64,000 bases of DNA, taken from assembly GCA_017303755.1 (NCBI GenBank), contig JAFLBS010000008.1:1-64000 (forward strand), written 5' to 3'. Source of the stretch: Flavobacteriales bacterium. Its GTDB lineage: Bacteria; Bacteroidota; Bacteroidia; Flavobacteriales; Flavobacteriaceae. The translations under genes were made by a program, and so were the position numbers. Shown here one piece after another: positions 1-8,622 of the stretch (the stretch's first letter is position 1; each line of letters begins with the position of its first letter). The notes under the pieces are model-generated. The model saw only the letters and a program-made list of their open reading frames with translations, searched no databases and was not told where the DNA came from.

Positions 1-341
1 AAGAAGGGCGTAAGGTTTTTAAAGAAGTTGTGCCAATGGTTGCAGCTTTGATAAACGATAGATTGAATGAACAAAATATTGATAATAATAAAATAAAAAG
101 GCTTTGGTTGCACCAAGCAAATGCGGGAATGAACCGCCTTATTTCTTCCAAAGTTTTGGGGCATGAAGCATCAGAAGATGAAAGCCCAACAATTTTAGAT
201 ACTTATGCAAATACTTCTTCTGCCGGTTCAATAATTGCGTTCAATAAAAATAATAAAGACTTTAAAACAGGTGAAATTGGTGTGATTTGTTCGTTTGGCG
301 CGGGATATTCTGCGGGCTGTGTCACCTTGAAAAAGGCTTAA
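1..341 (+). CDS. 3-oxoacyl-ACP synthase III (FabH-like), C-terminal fragment
   Basis: The reading frame is open from the window edge (frame beginning at base 3), so only the last ~113 residues of a ketoacyl-ACP synthase III-type thiolase-fold enzyme are present. The fragment carries the family's C-terminal active-site elements: LWLHQAN, with the catalytic His, and YANTSSAGSIIAF, with the catalytic Asn, followed by the ICSFGAGYSAG glycine-rich end. Such enzymes condense an acyl-CoA or acyl starter with malonyl-ACP. The catalytic Cys would lie upstream of the window. The wording of these motifs resembles proteobacterial FabH-like proteins more than flavobacterial FabH, and the gene lies on the proteobacterial-looking side of the junction in the next gene. 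It ends 13 bases before the next start. Confidence 0.75.
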   Translation, partial: EGRKVFKEVVPMVAALINDRLNEQNIDNNKIKRLWLHQANAGMNRLISSKVLGHEASEDESPTILDTYANTSSAGSIIAFNKNNKDFKTGEIGVICSFGAGYSAGCVTLKKA

Positions 342-354
342 TCTGGGATTTATA

Positions 355-1671
355 ATGTTTGATTTAATCATAAAAAATGGAATTTTGGTCAATCATAATG
401 GAATTGGCAACGGCGACATAGCAATTTCAGGCGGTAAAATAGCCGCTATTGGGGATTTAAAAACCCAAAGCGCAAATAAAATAATAGATGCCAAAGGTCT
501 TCATATTTTACCAGGGCTTATTGATACCCAAGTTCATTTTCGTGAACCTGGCCTTGAACATAAAGAAGATTTAGAAACTGGCGCTAATGCTGCGGTACTT
601 GGCGGAATTTGTTCAGTTTTTGAAATGCCAAATACAAACCCGACAACTTCATCAATTTCATGCTTAGGTGATAAGATTAATCGTGCAAATGGCAGAATGT
701 CTTGTGATTTTGCTTTTTACGCCGGTGCAACAAATGACAATATAGATTTTTTACCAGATTTAGAACGTGAAATAGGTTGCGCGGGTATCAAAGTTTTTAT
801 GGGGTCTTCAACCGGCAATCTATTAGTTAAAGATGACGAAAATGTAGGAAGAATATTACAAAAAATAACTCGCCGCGCCGCTTTTCATAGTGAAGATGAA
901 TTCATACTAGAAGAAGAAAAAAAATTCGTACGCGCTGGCGACCCAAGTTCGCATTATGAAGCACGTTCAAGCCGTGCGGCATTATCATGCACTATGCGCT
1001 TGGTAAAATTGGCGCGCGAATTTAAAAAGCGTATCCATATTTTGCATGTTTCTACAAAAGAAGAAATGGAATTTCTTAAAGCACATAAGGATTTGGTTTC
1101 AATAGAGGTGCTTCCAAATCATTTGGCATTTTATGGCCCTGATATTTATAATAAAATCGGCACTCTCGCGCAGCAAAACCCGCCAATTCGTGAAAAACAT
1201 CATAATGATGCATTATGGGCGGCGGTTCAAAATGGCCTTGTTGATGTTATGGGCTCTGATCATGCGCCACATACTTTAGAAGAAAAATCAGAAAAGTATT
1301 TAAAAGCTCCATCGGGTGGACCATTAGTACAACACGCTGTAGTAGCTATGTTTGAAGCCTACCATCAAGGGAAAATTTCGATTGAAAAAATCGTTGAAAA
1401 GATGTGTCACAATCCGGCCAAAATCTTCAAAATTGAAAAACGCGGATTCATAAAAGAAGGTTTTTACGCCGATTTAGCTATAGTTGACGTAGCAAAACCT
1501 TGGAGCGTCAAAAAAGAAAATATTTTATACAAATGCGGTTGGTCGCCTTTGGAAGGAACCAATTTTAAATCGCGTGTGGTGTACACATTAGTCAACGGAC
1601 AAATTGTAAATCAAAACGGTCAAATCAAAGAAATTAAAGCAGGAAAACGTTTGCTTTTTGATAGAGAATAA
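355..1671 (+). CDS. pyrC: Dihydroorotase, apparently chimeric
   Basis: This 438-residue amidohydrolase would cyclise carbamoyl aspartate to dihydroorotate in pyrimidine synthesis. Metal-site motifs are visible: QVHFREPG (~60), a FHSEDE histidine (~181), ILHVST (~234) and GSDHAPHT (~301). The N-terminal ~310 residues (LETGANAAVLGG, EMPNTNP, GDPSSHYEARS) look like the proteobacterial, especially alphaproteobacterial, type. From PSGGPLVQHAVVAMFEAYHQ to the end (EKMCHNPAKIF, ILYKCGWSPLEG) the protein looks flavobacterial. The change falls at about bases 1255-1320, within or just after the conserved DHAPHTLEEK codons. The frame is intact. The downstream DUF4296 gene is the usual flavobacterial neighbour, whereas the upstream KAS III fragment is not. 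A contig misjoin at the conserved motif is more likely than a real recombinant gene, but sequence alone cannot decide. Confidence 0.85.
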   Translation: MFDLIIKNGILVNHNGIGNGDIAISGGKIAAIGDLKTQSANKIIDAKGLHILPGLIDTQVHFREPGLEHKEDLETGANAAVLGGICSVFEMPNTNPTTSSISCLGDKINRANGRMSCDFAFYAGATNDNIDFLPDLEREIGCAGIKVFMGSSTGNLLVKDDENVGRILQKITRRAAFHSEDEFILEEEKKFVRAGDPSSHYEARSSRAALSCTMRLVKLAREFKKRIHILHVSTKEEMEFLKAHKDLVSIEVLPNHLAFYGPDIYNKIGTLAQQNPPIREKHHNDALWAAVQNGLVDVMGSDHAPHTLEEKSEKYLKAPSGGPLVQHAVVAMFEAYHQGKISIEKIVEKMCHNPAKIFKIEKRGFIKEGFYADLAIVDVAKPWSVKKENILYKCGWSPLEGTNFKSRVVYTLVNGQIVNQNGQIKEIKAGKRLLFDRE

Positions 1672-1672
1672 C

Positions 1673-2044
1673 ATGAAAAAAGGGATTTTATTTATAGCAG
1701 TTCTGCTGTTTTTGAGTTGTAACAATAGCGTAATTGAAAAACCAAACAATTTGATTGACGAAGATCAAATGGTAGAGATATTGTATGATATTGCTGTGTT
1801 AGATGCGATGCGAACTCAGAATTTTGGCGCTCCAGTAGCGTATCCAACAACAACTGAAATGCTCAAAACAAAGCACAAAATTGATAGTTTGACCTTTGCT
1901 AAAAGTGCCAAATACTACGCCGCAGATTATAAAAAGTACCGCAAAATGTACGAAGAGGTAAAAGTGCGTTTGGAAGAAGAAACGACTAAATTAAACGGCG
2001 GACAACCCTTGACACCCAATCCAGAGCAAGGAATTGTGAAATAA
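1673..2044 (+). CDS. DUF4296-family lipoprotein
   Basis: A 123-residue predicted lipoprotein: a short hydrophobic signal ends in LLFLSC, with the lipobox Cys near residue 16. The mature part has the DUF4296 pattern (LIDEDQMVEILYDIAVLDAM near the start, then a charged helical segment). Function is unknown. The ATG at 1673 follows the dihydroorotase stop by one base and gives a normal signal peptide, so I prefer it to an in-frame start at 1658 that would overlap pyrC. Dihydroorotase, DUF4296 lipoprotein, epimerase and tyrS form an order I know from flavobacteria, which places this part of the window in that lineage. Confidence 0.8.
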   Translation: MKKGILFIAVLLFLSCNNSVIEKPNNLIDEDQMVEILYDIAVLDAMRTQNFGAPVAYPTTTEMLKTKHKIDSLTFAKSAKYYAADYKKYRKMYEEVKVRLEEETTKLNGGQPLTPNPEQGIVK

Positions 2045-2062
2045 TTTTTTTTTTGGGAGCAA

Positions 2063-2092
2063 TCTCGTTTTTAAAACGAGAGGGCTTTTTTG
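2063..2092 (+). terminator. Rho-independent-type terminator after the DUF4296 gene
   Basis: A TCTCGTTTT / AAAACGAGA stem at 2063-2081 is followed by GGGC and a T run. It ends the pyrC-DUF4296 transcript. Confidence 0.65.
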
Positions 2093-2101
2093 TAATCGTC
2101 T

Positions 2102-2173
2102 TTCCCGCTTTCCGTCATGCGCGGCATTTCCTGCACACGAGCGTAGCGAACTGACGAAGTAATCGGGGCTAAA
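2102..2173 (-). repeat. TAGCCC-GAT intergenic repeat, copy 1
   Basis: Read on the minus strand it begins TAGCCCCGATTAC and ends GGAAAGCGGGAA. The 5' and 3' ends match copy 2 at 3299-3354, while the middle differs. It lies between the convergent ends of the DUF4296 and epimerase genes. Confidence 0.6.
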
Positions 2174-2203
2174 GAAGAAACCATTTTTGCAAAAAAAATA
2201 GTT

Positions 2204-3223
2204 CTAATTACTTCTTTTAAAATAATCCACCACTTCATTCAAATACGAATCAATCGGTTCAAAAGTATAATTCAATTGCTGTTTCACTCTTTCATTCGAA
2301 ATCAAATCAGCATTCAATAAGGATTGCGCCGCGTGTTTTGATAATTTTCTTTTGGTTCGAAATACCGTCGAAAATAAACCATCCAAACGCCAACCCAAAT
2401 TCAGCAACCACGATTGGGCTTCGATAGTGGGTTTTGAAGCTCCCATTTTTTCAGCAATAGTAAAAATAATGTCTTTATAGGTTCGGTTTTCGGCAATAAC
2501 GGTAAATCGTTCCCCATTTACCTCAGAATTCATTAGCAATCGCATGATTTTGACTACATCGGTTACAGCAACATAACCAGAAGAACCCAAAGTGTAAAAT
2601 GGAAATCCTTTTTTAATGGAAGTAAAAAACGCACAACTTCCTTCTTTCCAACCTTGAAGTGTAGAAGCCGGACCAAAAATTACACCCGGATTTACAATCA
2701 CAACCTTCAGGCCTTCTTGATGTCCGCGCCACACTTCCATTTCGCCACCGTATTTTGAGATGGCATAGTCGCTATGTAACACTTCTGGATTCCATTCGGT
2801 GGTTTCCGAAATAATGGTTTCGTTTTGTGCAAGGTCGCCCAAAGCCGCAATTGAACTCACGTGACATAATTTTTTGACGTTTTTATCAATGCAAAAGTTG
2901 ACAATATTCGCCGTTCCTTCAATGTTTACTTTTCGGAGTTCGTCTTCATCATTGGGGTTAAACGAAATTTTAGCAGCGCAATGGTAAACGGAATCAACAT
3001 TTTGAAAGGCAATTTCTAAGGAAGGAATGTCGATAATATCCGCTTGTAACCATTCGATGTGCGGAAACAAATCGCCTTTGTGATACAAATCAAAAAGGGA
3101 TTTAGTTTTTTGAATGTGCGATTCTTTTCGGTAAATAGCACGCAGGTTGTGTTCTCCGTTTTCGAGTAAATGCAGCAGCAAATGTGCGCCAACTAAACCT
3201 GTTCCGCCTGTAACTAAAATCAT
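2204..3223 (-). CDS. NAD(P)-dependent epimerase/dehydratase (extended SDR)
   Basis: A 339-residue cytosolic Rossmann-fold protein of the extended short-chain dehydrogenase family. The N-terminal TGGTGLVG nucleotide-binding loop, the HCAAKISF segment (~80) and the YAISK catalytic Tyr/Lys (~153) with HVSSIA Ser upstream are all present. Substrate is not readable from sequence; relatives act on nucleotide sugars, dihydroflavonols or sterol-like substrates. It is divergent from tyrS across a 244-base gap holding a repeat element. Length is normal for the family. Confidence 0.85.
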   Translation of the reverse strand: MILVTGGTGLVGAHLLLHLLENGEHNLRAIYRKESHIQKTKSLFDLYHKGDLFPHIEWLQADIIDIPSLEIAFQNVDSVYHCAAKISFNPNDEDELRKVNIEGTANIVNFCIDKNVKKLCHVSSIAALGDLAQNETIISETTEWNPEVLHSDYAISKYGGEMEVWRGHQEGLKVVIVNPGVIFGPASTLQGWKEGSCAFFTSIKKGFPFYTLGSSGYVAVTDVVKIMRLLMNSEVNGERFTVIAENRTYKDIIFTIAEKMGASKPTIEAQSWLLNLGWRLDGLFSTVFRTKRKLSKHAAQSLLNADLISNERVKQQLNYTFEPIDSYLNEVVDYFKRSN

Positions 3224-3298
3224 GTTGTAAAGATAATTAGATTGTTGGATTTTTAGTTAATTACAACTCAGAAAATGTTGGCCGAAAGTCTCTCTTCC

Positions 3299-3354
3299 TA
3301 GCCCCGATTGCAATGTAAATGTAGCGCAGCGGAATTGCAATGGAAAGCGGGAAC
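3299..3354 (+). repeat. TAGCCC-GAT intergenic repeat, copy 2
   Basis: It starts TAGCCCCGATTGCAATG and ends GGAAAGCGGGAA, with ATTGCAATG repeated within the element. It sits in the divergent epimerase/tyrS gap. Confidence 0.6.
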
Positions 3355-3402
3355 ATGGATTACAAGAAAGCCCAAGCCATTTGCTTCAAAAAATAAAAAT
3401 GG

Positions 3403-3448
3403 ATATTGTCATTGAAATTGCCATTGCTATTGACAATTACTATATTTG
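3403..3448 (+). promoter_or_regulatory. tyrS promoter within an ATTG-word repeat
   Basis: A perfect TATATTTG -7 box lies at 3441-3448, 20 bases before the tyrS ATG. The upstream ~35 bases are built from repeats of ATTG/CATTG (ATTGTC, ATTGAA, ATTGCC, ATTGCT, ATTGAC), several of which could supply the TTG of the -33 element. Confidence 0.65.
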
Positions 3449-3467
3449 CGCAAAATAGTACAAGACG

Positions 3468-4763
3468 ATGAAAAATTTAGTTCAAGAATTGCAATGGCGC
3501 GGATTGGTTCATGATATGATGCCTGGAACGGAAGAACAACTGTGTAAAGAAATGACCACAACGTACATTGGATTTGATCCGACGAGTGATTCGTTACACA
3601 TTGGAAGTTTGGTTCCGATTATTTTATTGGTTCATTTGAAGAATTTCGGGCACAAACCTATTGCTCTTGTAGGTGGCGCAACAGGAATGATTGGTGATCC
3701 ATCGGGTAAATCGGACGAGCGTAATTTGTTGGATGAAGCCACTTTAGATAAAAATGTAGCTGGAATAAAAGCGGTTTTATCTCGATTTTTAGATTTTAAC
3801 GATACGAGTGCCAATGCACCTATTTTAGTCAATAATTACGATTGGATGAAGGACTTTTCGTTCATCAATTTTGCGCGTGATGTAGGAAAACGCATTACCG
3901 TAAACTACATGATGGCCAAAGATTCGGTAAAAAAACGTTTGAGCGGAGAAACGGGTGAAGGAATGAGTTTTACCGAGTTTACGTACCAATTGATTCAAGG
4001 CTACGATTTTCATCATTTGTACAAAACCCACAATTGTTTGTTGCAAATGGGCGGAAGCGATCAATGGGGAAACATCACCACTGGAACCGAATTGGTGCGT
4101 AGAATGAACGGAGAAGGAGCAAAAGCCTACGCCATGACATGTCCGTTAATCACCAAAGCCGATGGTTCTAAATTTGGAAAAAGTGAAGGTGGAAACGTGT
4201 GGTTAACGACTGATAAAACTTCGGTATACAAATTTTACCAATTTTGGTTAAATACTAAAGATGTTGACGCTGAGAAATACATCAAGATATTTACATTCTT
4301 AGATCAAAACACAATTGAGAGTTTGATTGAAGAGCATCGCCAAGCACCGCATTTATGGATGTTACAAAAACGTTTGGCTGAAGAAGTAACAACCTTTGTT
4401 CACGGAAAAGAAGAGTTGGAGAAAGCGATTTTTGCTTCTAAAGCAAAATTTAGCCCTACTATGGATGAGATGTTACAACTTGATGATGAAACATTTTTTG
4501 ATATTTTCGATGATAAAGAGAAAGCTGAAGTTGCTAAAGAACATATTGAAAATGGATTAGATATGATTGCTGCACTTTCTGCTAAGACAGGTTTTTTATC
4601 ATCCAATAGTGAAGCTCGTAGAGAGTTGAAACAAAATGCGATTTCATTGAATAAAACTAAAATTGCAGAAGATTATATCATTACAGCTAAAGATTTAGTC
4701 AAAGGCAAGTTTCTAGTCTTGCAAAAAGGAAAGAAAAATTATTATTTAATTACTATAGTTTAA
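3468..4763 (+). CDS. tyrS: Tyrosyl-tRNA synthetase
   Basis: A class I aminoacyl-tRNA synthetase of 431 residues that charges tRNA-Tyr. The HIGH-type motif is HIGSLVP (~44), the QMGGSDQWGN tyrosine-site segment is near residue 193, and the KMSKS-type loop is KFGKSEGG (~236). The C-terminal ~70 residues have the S4-like RNA-binding pattern (RRELKQNAISLNKTKI). The ATG at 3468 matches the family's usual length and follows a clear -7 box. A short terminator-like hairpin follows. Confidence 0.97.
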   Translation: MKNLVQELQWRGLVHDMMPGTEEQLCKEMTTTYIGFDPTSDSLHIGSLVPIILLVHLKNFGHKPIALVGGATGMIGDPSGKSDERNLLDEATLDKNVAGIKAVLSRFLDFNDTSANAPILVNNYDWMKDFSFINFARDVGKRITVNYMMAKDSVKKRLSGETGEGMSFTEFTYQLIQGYDFHHLYKTHNCLLQMGGSDQWGNITTGTELVRRMNGEGAKAYAMTCPLITKADGSKFGKSEGGNVWLTTDKTSVYKFYQFWLNTKDVDAEKYIKIFTFLDQNTIESLIEEHRQAPHLWMLQKRLAEEVTTFVHGKEELEKAIFASKAKFSPTMDEMLQLDDETFFDIFDDKEKAEVAKEHIENGLDMIAALSAKTGFLSSNSEARRELKQNAISLNKTKIAEDYIITAKDLVKGKFLVLQKGKKNYYLITIV

Positions 4764-4769
4764 AACTTA

Positions 4770-4796
4770 AAAGGCGCTGAATGGCGTCTTTTTTTA
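4770..4796 (+). terminator. Terminator after tyrS
   Basis: AAAAGGCGC and GCGTCTTTTT form a short imperfect stem with a T run. It can serve tyrS and, read on the other strand, the convergent gene. Confidence 0.5.
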
Positions 4797-4802
4797 TAGA
4801 AA

Positions 4803-5531
4803 TTATTCATTAAAATAGAAAGTTGCTTTATTGGAAACATTCTCACTATTGAAGAATAGCGATTTGTCGTACTCAAAACCTTCGGTCGAATCAAAGTACA
4901 AATAGTCGAAATCTTTTGTGGAAAAGGTAAGTTCTAATGTATAATTGCTATTTGCGTCTAAATAGTATTCGTTTTCCTCGCTTTTGAAATACCGTTCCTT
5001 GTTCCAATATAAAATTAGTTGGTAATATTGGGTTTCTTTGGGTTCGAGTGTTTTGAGTGTTTTGTAAATAGTGTTGTTTTCAAAAAGACGAAGTTTCTTG
5101 TAATTAGGTTCTCTTTTTTCGACGAGTCTCTCAATACAAATCGGATGAATTTTTAGTTTCTTGAATTCGGGATCATTTATTATTGCTTCTTCCTCCTCAA
5201 CGGTTTTAGAGTTTCTTATTCTCTTTATGATGTTTATATACGATTGATAATCGTAATTCTTTGTAAAGAAGAAGTCTTTTACGGCAGTGTCATCTTGGTA
5301 TAAATTGGGTATGATACTATTGGTTTTTACACCTGTAATTGTGTCGTTGTTGCTTGTGTCTAAAAGAAACGATATCTTTTTATCAGTGCGATTTTCGATA
5401 TGGTAGTTTACAGTATATTTTCTTTCATTATCGGAATCAGCAACCTCAATCGAGTCAATTTTCAAATCGATAATCGAGTTTTGAGCGAATAAAATGGTTG
5501 AAAAGAAAAGAAAAAGTAACGTAATTCGCAT
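4803..5531 (-). CDS. Secreted protein of unknown function
   Basis: This 242-residue protein starts with a signal peptide (MRITLLFLFFSTILFAQ) probably cleaved after FAQ. The mature part is rich in Lys, Asp and Asn, with predicted beta strands (KYTVNYHIENRTDKKISFLLD) and a YYLDANSNYTLELTFST segment, reminiscent of an Ig-like or similar beta domain. I recognise no catalytic motif and no T9SS tail. It lies alone between tyrS (convergent) and a LuxE-like gene on the same strand 52 bases upstream. Confidence 0.6.
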   Translation of the reverse strand: MRITLLFLFFSTILFAQNSIIDLKIDSIEVADSDNERKYTVNYHIENRTDKKISFLLDTSNNDTITGVKTNSIIPNLYQDDTAVKDFFFTKNYDYQSYINIIKRIRNSKTVEEEEAIINDPEFKKLKIHPICIERLVEKREPNYKKLRLFENNTIYKTLKTLEPKETQYYQLILYWNKERYFKSEENEYYLDANSNYTLELTFSTKDFDYLYFDSTEGFEYDKSLFFNSENVSNKATFYFNE

Positions 5532-5582
5532 AGTTCGGTTTAGAACTAAAACGCTGAAAAAAGTAGTTTATTTTGGGTGAAT

Positions 5583-6563
5583 TTACAAAACCATCAAATT
5601 ACACCCACGTATATCAGAGTTGTCAAAACGACCTAACACTTCAAACGAGTTGTTGGAGTATTTTTTTCCTAAGTCTTGAGTGGCGATGAACGAACACGAG
5701 TTGATGTTGGCCAAATCGATGACGTTAATTCCGCCTGTTTTTCCTGTGTCAACATAAGTCAAAGCATCTTCGGTGTCACGAATCATAATCGACATCCAAT
5801 TCGGACATTCGAAAATTCCGTTGCCCAAAGAATAGGCTTGCGAAAGCAGTTCGGTCATTCCGTATTCTGAGTGAATGCTGTTAACACCGAAACCATCACA
5901 GAGAATCTGATGCAATTCTTCTCGAATCATTTCTTTGCGTTTGCCTTTCATTCCGCCGGTTTCCATGATGATGGTGTTTTTTAGTTCGAATTGTTGCGTT
6001 TCAACTACATCCAATAAAGCATAGGTAACGCCAATTAAGAGTACATTTTGTCCAGAAGCATCAAGTTCGGTTAATTGGGTTGTTAATTCGGCGTAATTGT
6101 GTAAATAAAATCCACTATTGGGGTTGTTGGAACGTTCAATTAAATCATTCACCATGTAAATCAGTGACGAACCTTCGCGCTCTAAATAGGATGGAAGCAA
6201 GGCCAAAACCGCATAATCTTCAATGTTGCCGTAAAATTCTGAAAAAGCATTGCCGTAACTTTCTTCGTATAATGAAACGTCGGTTACTAAATGTTTGCTC
6301 GTTATCATTCCGGTCGTCCCGCTGCTGGTGAATGTTTGCTGAATAGCATCAGTAGACGATACAACATCATGACTTTTAAAAAACTGAATGGGTAAAAACG
6401 GAATCTGCTCAATGGATTTTACTGCGCCTTTTTCTACGTTGAGTAAATCACAAAACTCACGATATACCTTGTTGTTTTCGTGTTGAAAACGAAAAACTTT
6501 TAAGGCAATTTTTTCAAATTGTTTTTGATTGGAAATAGTGAATATGTCGTGATTTGGAATCAA
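5583..6563 (-). CDS. LuxE-like acyl-protein synthetase / acyltransferase
   Basis: About 327 residues related to the acyl-protein synthetase (LuxE/PaaK-like adenylating) family, which activates a carboxylic acid with ATP. The P-loop-like TSSGTTG (~80-90) and a late HSEYGMTELLSQAYS segment typical of the adenylate-forming fold are visible. I chose the TTG start at 6563 (Leu-Ile-Pro-Asn-His-Asp) because a perfect TACTTTTG -7 box on the minus strand covers 6577-6584. A longer frame from 6605 would begin upstream of the transcription start. The leader would then be very short. Physiological substrate is unknown and no partner reductase (LuxC) is nearby. Confidence 0.75.
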   Translation of the reverse strand: MIPNHDIFTISNQKQFEKIALKVFRFQHENNKVYREFCDLLNVEKGAVKSIEQIPFLPIQFFKSHDVVSSTDAIQQTFTSSGTTGMITSKHLVTDVSLYEESYGNAFSEFYGNIEDYAVLALLPSYLEREGSSLIYMVNDLIERSNNPNSGFYLHNYAELTTQLTELDASGQNVLLIGVTYALLDVVETQQFELKNTIIMETGGMKGKRKEMIREELHQILCDGFGVNSIHSEYGMTELLSQAYSLGNGIFECPNWMSIMIRDTEDALTYVDTGKTGGINVIDLANINSCSFIATQDLGKKYSNNSFEVLGRFDNSDIRGCNLMVL

Positions 6564-6576
6564 GTATTTTTTTTTG

Positions 6577-6584
6577 CAAAAGTA
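6577..6584 (-). promoter_or_regulatory. -7 box of the LuxE-like gene
   Basis: TACTTTTG on the minus strand matches TAnnTTTG exactly. Its position argues for the downstream TTG start at 6563. Confidence 0.6.
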
Positions 6585-6643
6585 ATGAAAACAAAAAAGC
6601 CCCAACTTTCGTCAGGGCTTTTTCTTTATTATTTTAAAATTAA

Positions 6644-8527
6644 TTATTCGATAACTAATTTTTTAGTAGCTGTTTTTCCTGCTTCAGTGATTTTTACAAT
6701 GTATAAACCGCTGTTTAAGTTCGAAACATTTACTTCAGTTGAAGCTGTTGTAGTATTCAATACTTGTTTTCCTAAAAGATCATAAATTGCGATGTTTTTC
6801 ACTTCATTCAATTCTGTTTCAATGAATAAAACATTGTTTGCAGGATTTGGATAAACGCTTAAACCAGCAATTTCGTTTTGAGCTACAGATAAGAATAAAT
6901 CTGGAGTAGTAGTTGCTACTCTCAATTCGTCAAAACTAATAGAAGGCGTGCTTGCTGCACCATCTTGTCTTAAAATAAATCCTCCTAAATCAACATAAGC
7001 TGTAGCTGGAGTGTTTGTTAAAGTAGCTGGAGTTGCTGCAGTAAAAGTATTTGGATTTGGATCAATCCACATTTTCAATTCGTTTGTTCCAAAATCATAA
7101 CCTAAGACAATAAACACGATGTCACCAATATTTCTTAAAGTAGCGTCGTAATTAGTTGTAGTAGAAGCAGTATCTAAGCCTAATTGGTATTGAGTACCTG
7201 TTTTTTTAATGAATACTCTTGAGTTATATCCTTTTGCAGCGTCAGTTAAACCAGCAAAATAAGTTGAAGTACCATCTGTAGTAACATTGTCTAAACTAGT
7301 TACGCTAATTAAGAAAGAAGCATATAAAGTTCCACTAGTGGTAGTAGTGTAAGGAGTAAAAGCTTCTGCACCAGCACCTGAGAAAGTAAGTTGATTTCCT
7401 GAAGATGCGAAGTTTGTATAGAATAAACTATTATCAGCTACAACAATATTGTCACCAGTGTTAACATTAGTCCATTTTTGTTGAAGACCTATAGCACTAC
7501 CCGATGTGTATTCAAATGATTCAGAATAAGGTAATGGATTGATTGGCTTACATTCTGGTGCTGTAACGGTTTTTGTAATTGTACAAGCTCCGGTAATAGT
7601 AAGTGTAACGTCAGTTCCTTCAGTAATACCACTAATAGTGATGTTTCCTTCAGCAACAGTGTTTGGATCATCACCGCCAACAGTTCCGTTGTTTGCAGAT
7701 AAAGTGTAAGCTCCAGAATTACCTCCTGTAAAAGGAATTGTAACTGTGTAAGTATCGATGTTTAATGTAGTAGCATCACAAGCTTTAGTTTCAGCAGCTA
7801 ATGTTAATGGACAAGCAGATGCATTGAACCAAGTAGCATAAACGCGTAACCCATCAACTGTGATGTTTTGGCCAGCATTGTATTGACGCAAGTAAACACC
7901 AGCAATTGAAGCCATACCAGATCCAGTTGTAGTGTGCTCTGGTGTTCCAGCTGCTACTTCGTTAGCTGGAATACCAGCAGATTTTACCCAAATACTAGCT
8001 GCGCCAGTAGTAGATACGTCGTATTTTACGATAACTAAGTAAGTTGTATTTAAATCATAATCTGTTGGAGTTGTTGCATAAGATGCAGTTCCAGTGTTAG
8101 AAAGACCAAAGTTAATTTTACCAGCATTTACAGATGGTTTAACAAAAATTCTAGCTGCAAAAGTGGTTCCTGAACCTAAGTGAGTAAAATAACCTTCAGA
8201 AGCCGCTGATACATTTACTAAGAAAGTGTAATATAAAGTTCCTGTTGTAACTGGAGCAGCAAATGTTTTATTTACATCTTCTCCAGTATTGTCTAATTGA
8301 GCTGCATTTCCAACAGCAGCAGCAGTAAATCCTGTTAAACCAGAATAGTCAGTATACGTAAGTCCGTTTGAAGCACCAACATCAATAAAGTTTGTTGTTC
8401 CACTGTGTGCTGTCCAGCCGTTTGCAGTTAGCAAAGCTCCGTCTGGGTAATTTAAATCATCTGAGAAAATTTGTCCAAAAGACACAGATGTTACTACTAA
8501 TAAAAGTAATGAGTAAATTTTTTTCAT
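6644..8527 (-). CDS. T9SS-sorted secreted protein with two LamG-like domains
   Basis: A 627-residue exported protein. It has a signal peptide (MKKIYSLLLLVVTSVSFGQ), two related beta-sandwich-like regions (~20-235 and ~335-545), a connecting Ig-like segment (~240-325) and a type A T9SS C-terminal domain (SVYPNPANN, YDLLGKQVL, LNSGLYIVKI, KKLVIE). The two large regions share the series LYYTFLVNVS / LYASFLISVT, ARIFVKP / SRVFIKK and GVYLRQ / GFILRQ, which shows internal duplication. It is probably secreted by the type IX system and anchored to, or released from, the cell surface. Ligand or substrate is unknown; Ser, Thr and Gly content is high, as is common for such surface proteins. Confidence 0.85.
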   Translation of the reverse strand: MKKIYSLLLLVVTSVSFGQIFSDDLNYPDGALLTANGWTAHSGTTNFIDVGASNGLTYTDYSGLTGFTAAAVGNAAQLDNTGEDVNKTFAAPVTTGTLYYTFLVNVSAASEGYFTHLGSGTTFAARIFVKPSVNAGKINFGLSNTGTASYATTPTDYDLNTTYLVIVKYDVSTTGAASIWVKSAGIPANEVAAGTPEHTTTGSGMASIAGVYLRQYNAGQNITVDGLRVYATWFNASACPLTLAAETKACDATTLNIDTYTVTIPFTGGNSGAYTLSANNGTVGGDDPNTVAEGNITISGITEGTDVTLTITGACTITKTVTAPECKPINPLPYSESFEYTSGSAIGLQQKWTNVNTGDNIVVADNSLFYTNFASSGNQLTFSGAGAEAFTPYTTTTSGTLYASFLISVTSLDNVTTDGTSTYFAGLTDAAKGYNSRVFIKKTGTQYQLGLDTASTTTNYDATLRNIGDIVFIVLGYDFGTNELKMWIDPNPNTFTAATPATLTNTPATAYVDLGGFILRQDGAASTPSISFDELRVATTTPDLFLSVAQNEIAGLSVYPNPANNVLFIETELNEVKNIAIYDLLGKQVLNTTTASTEVNVSNLNSGLYIVKITEAGKTATKKLVIE

Positions 8528-8551
8528 GTTTAAAAATGTAAAATTAGGCTA

Positions 8552-8559
8552 CAAAGATA
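8552..8559 (-). promoter_or_regulatory. -7 box of the LamG-like T9SS gene
   Basis: TATCTTTG on the minus strand, about 25 bases before the ATG; an exact TAnnTTTG match. Confidence 0.6.
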
Positions 8560-8622
8560 AGGACAATTTTAGTAATTTAAAATTATCAAAGTAAAAAAAT
8601 AGTTAAAGTTGCAGAGGTGTAA

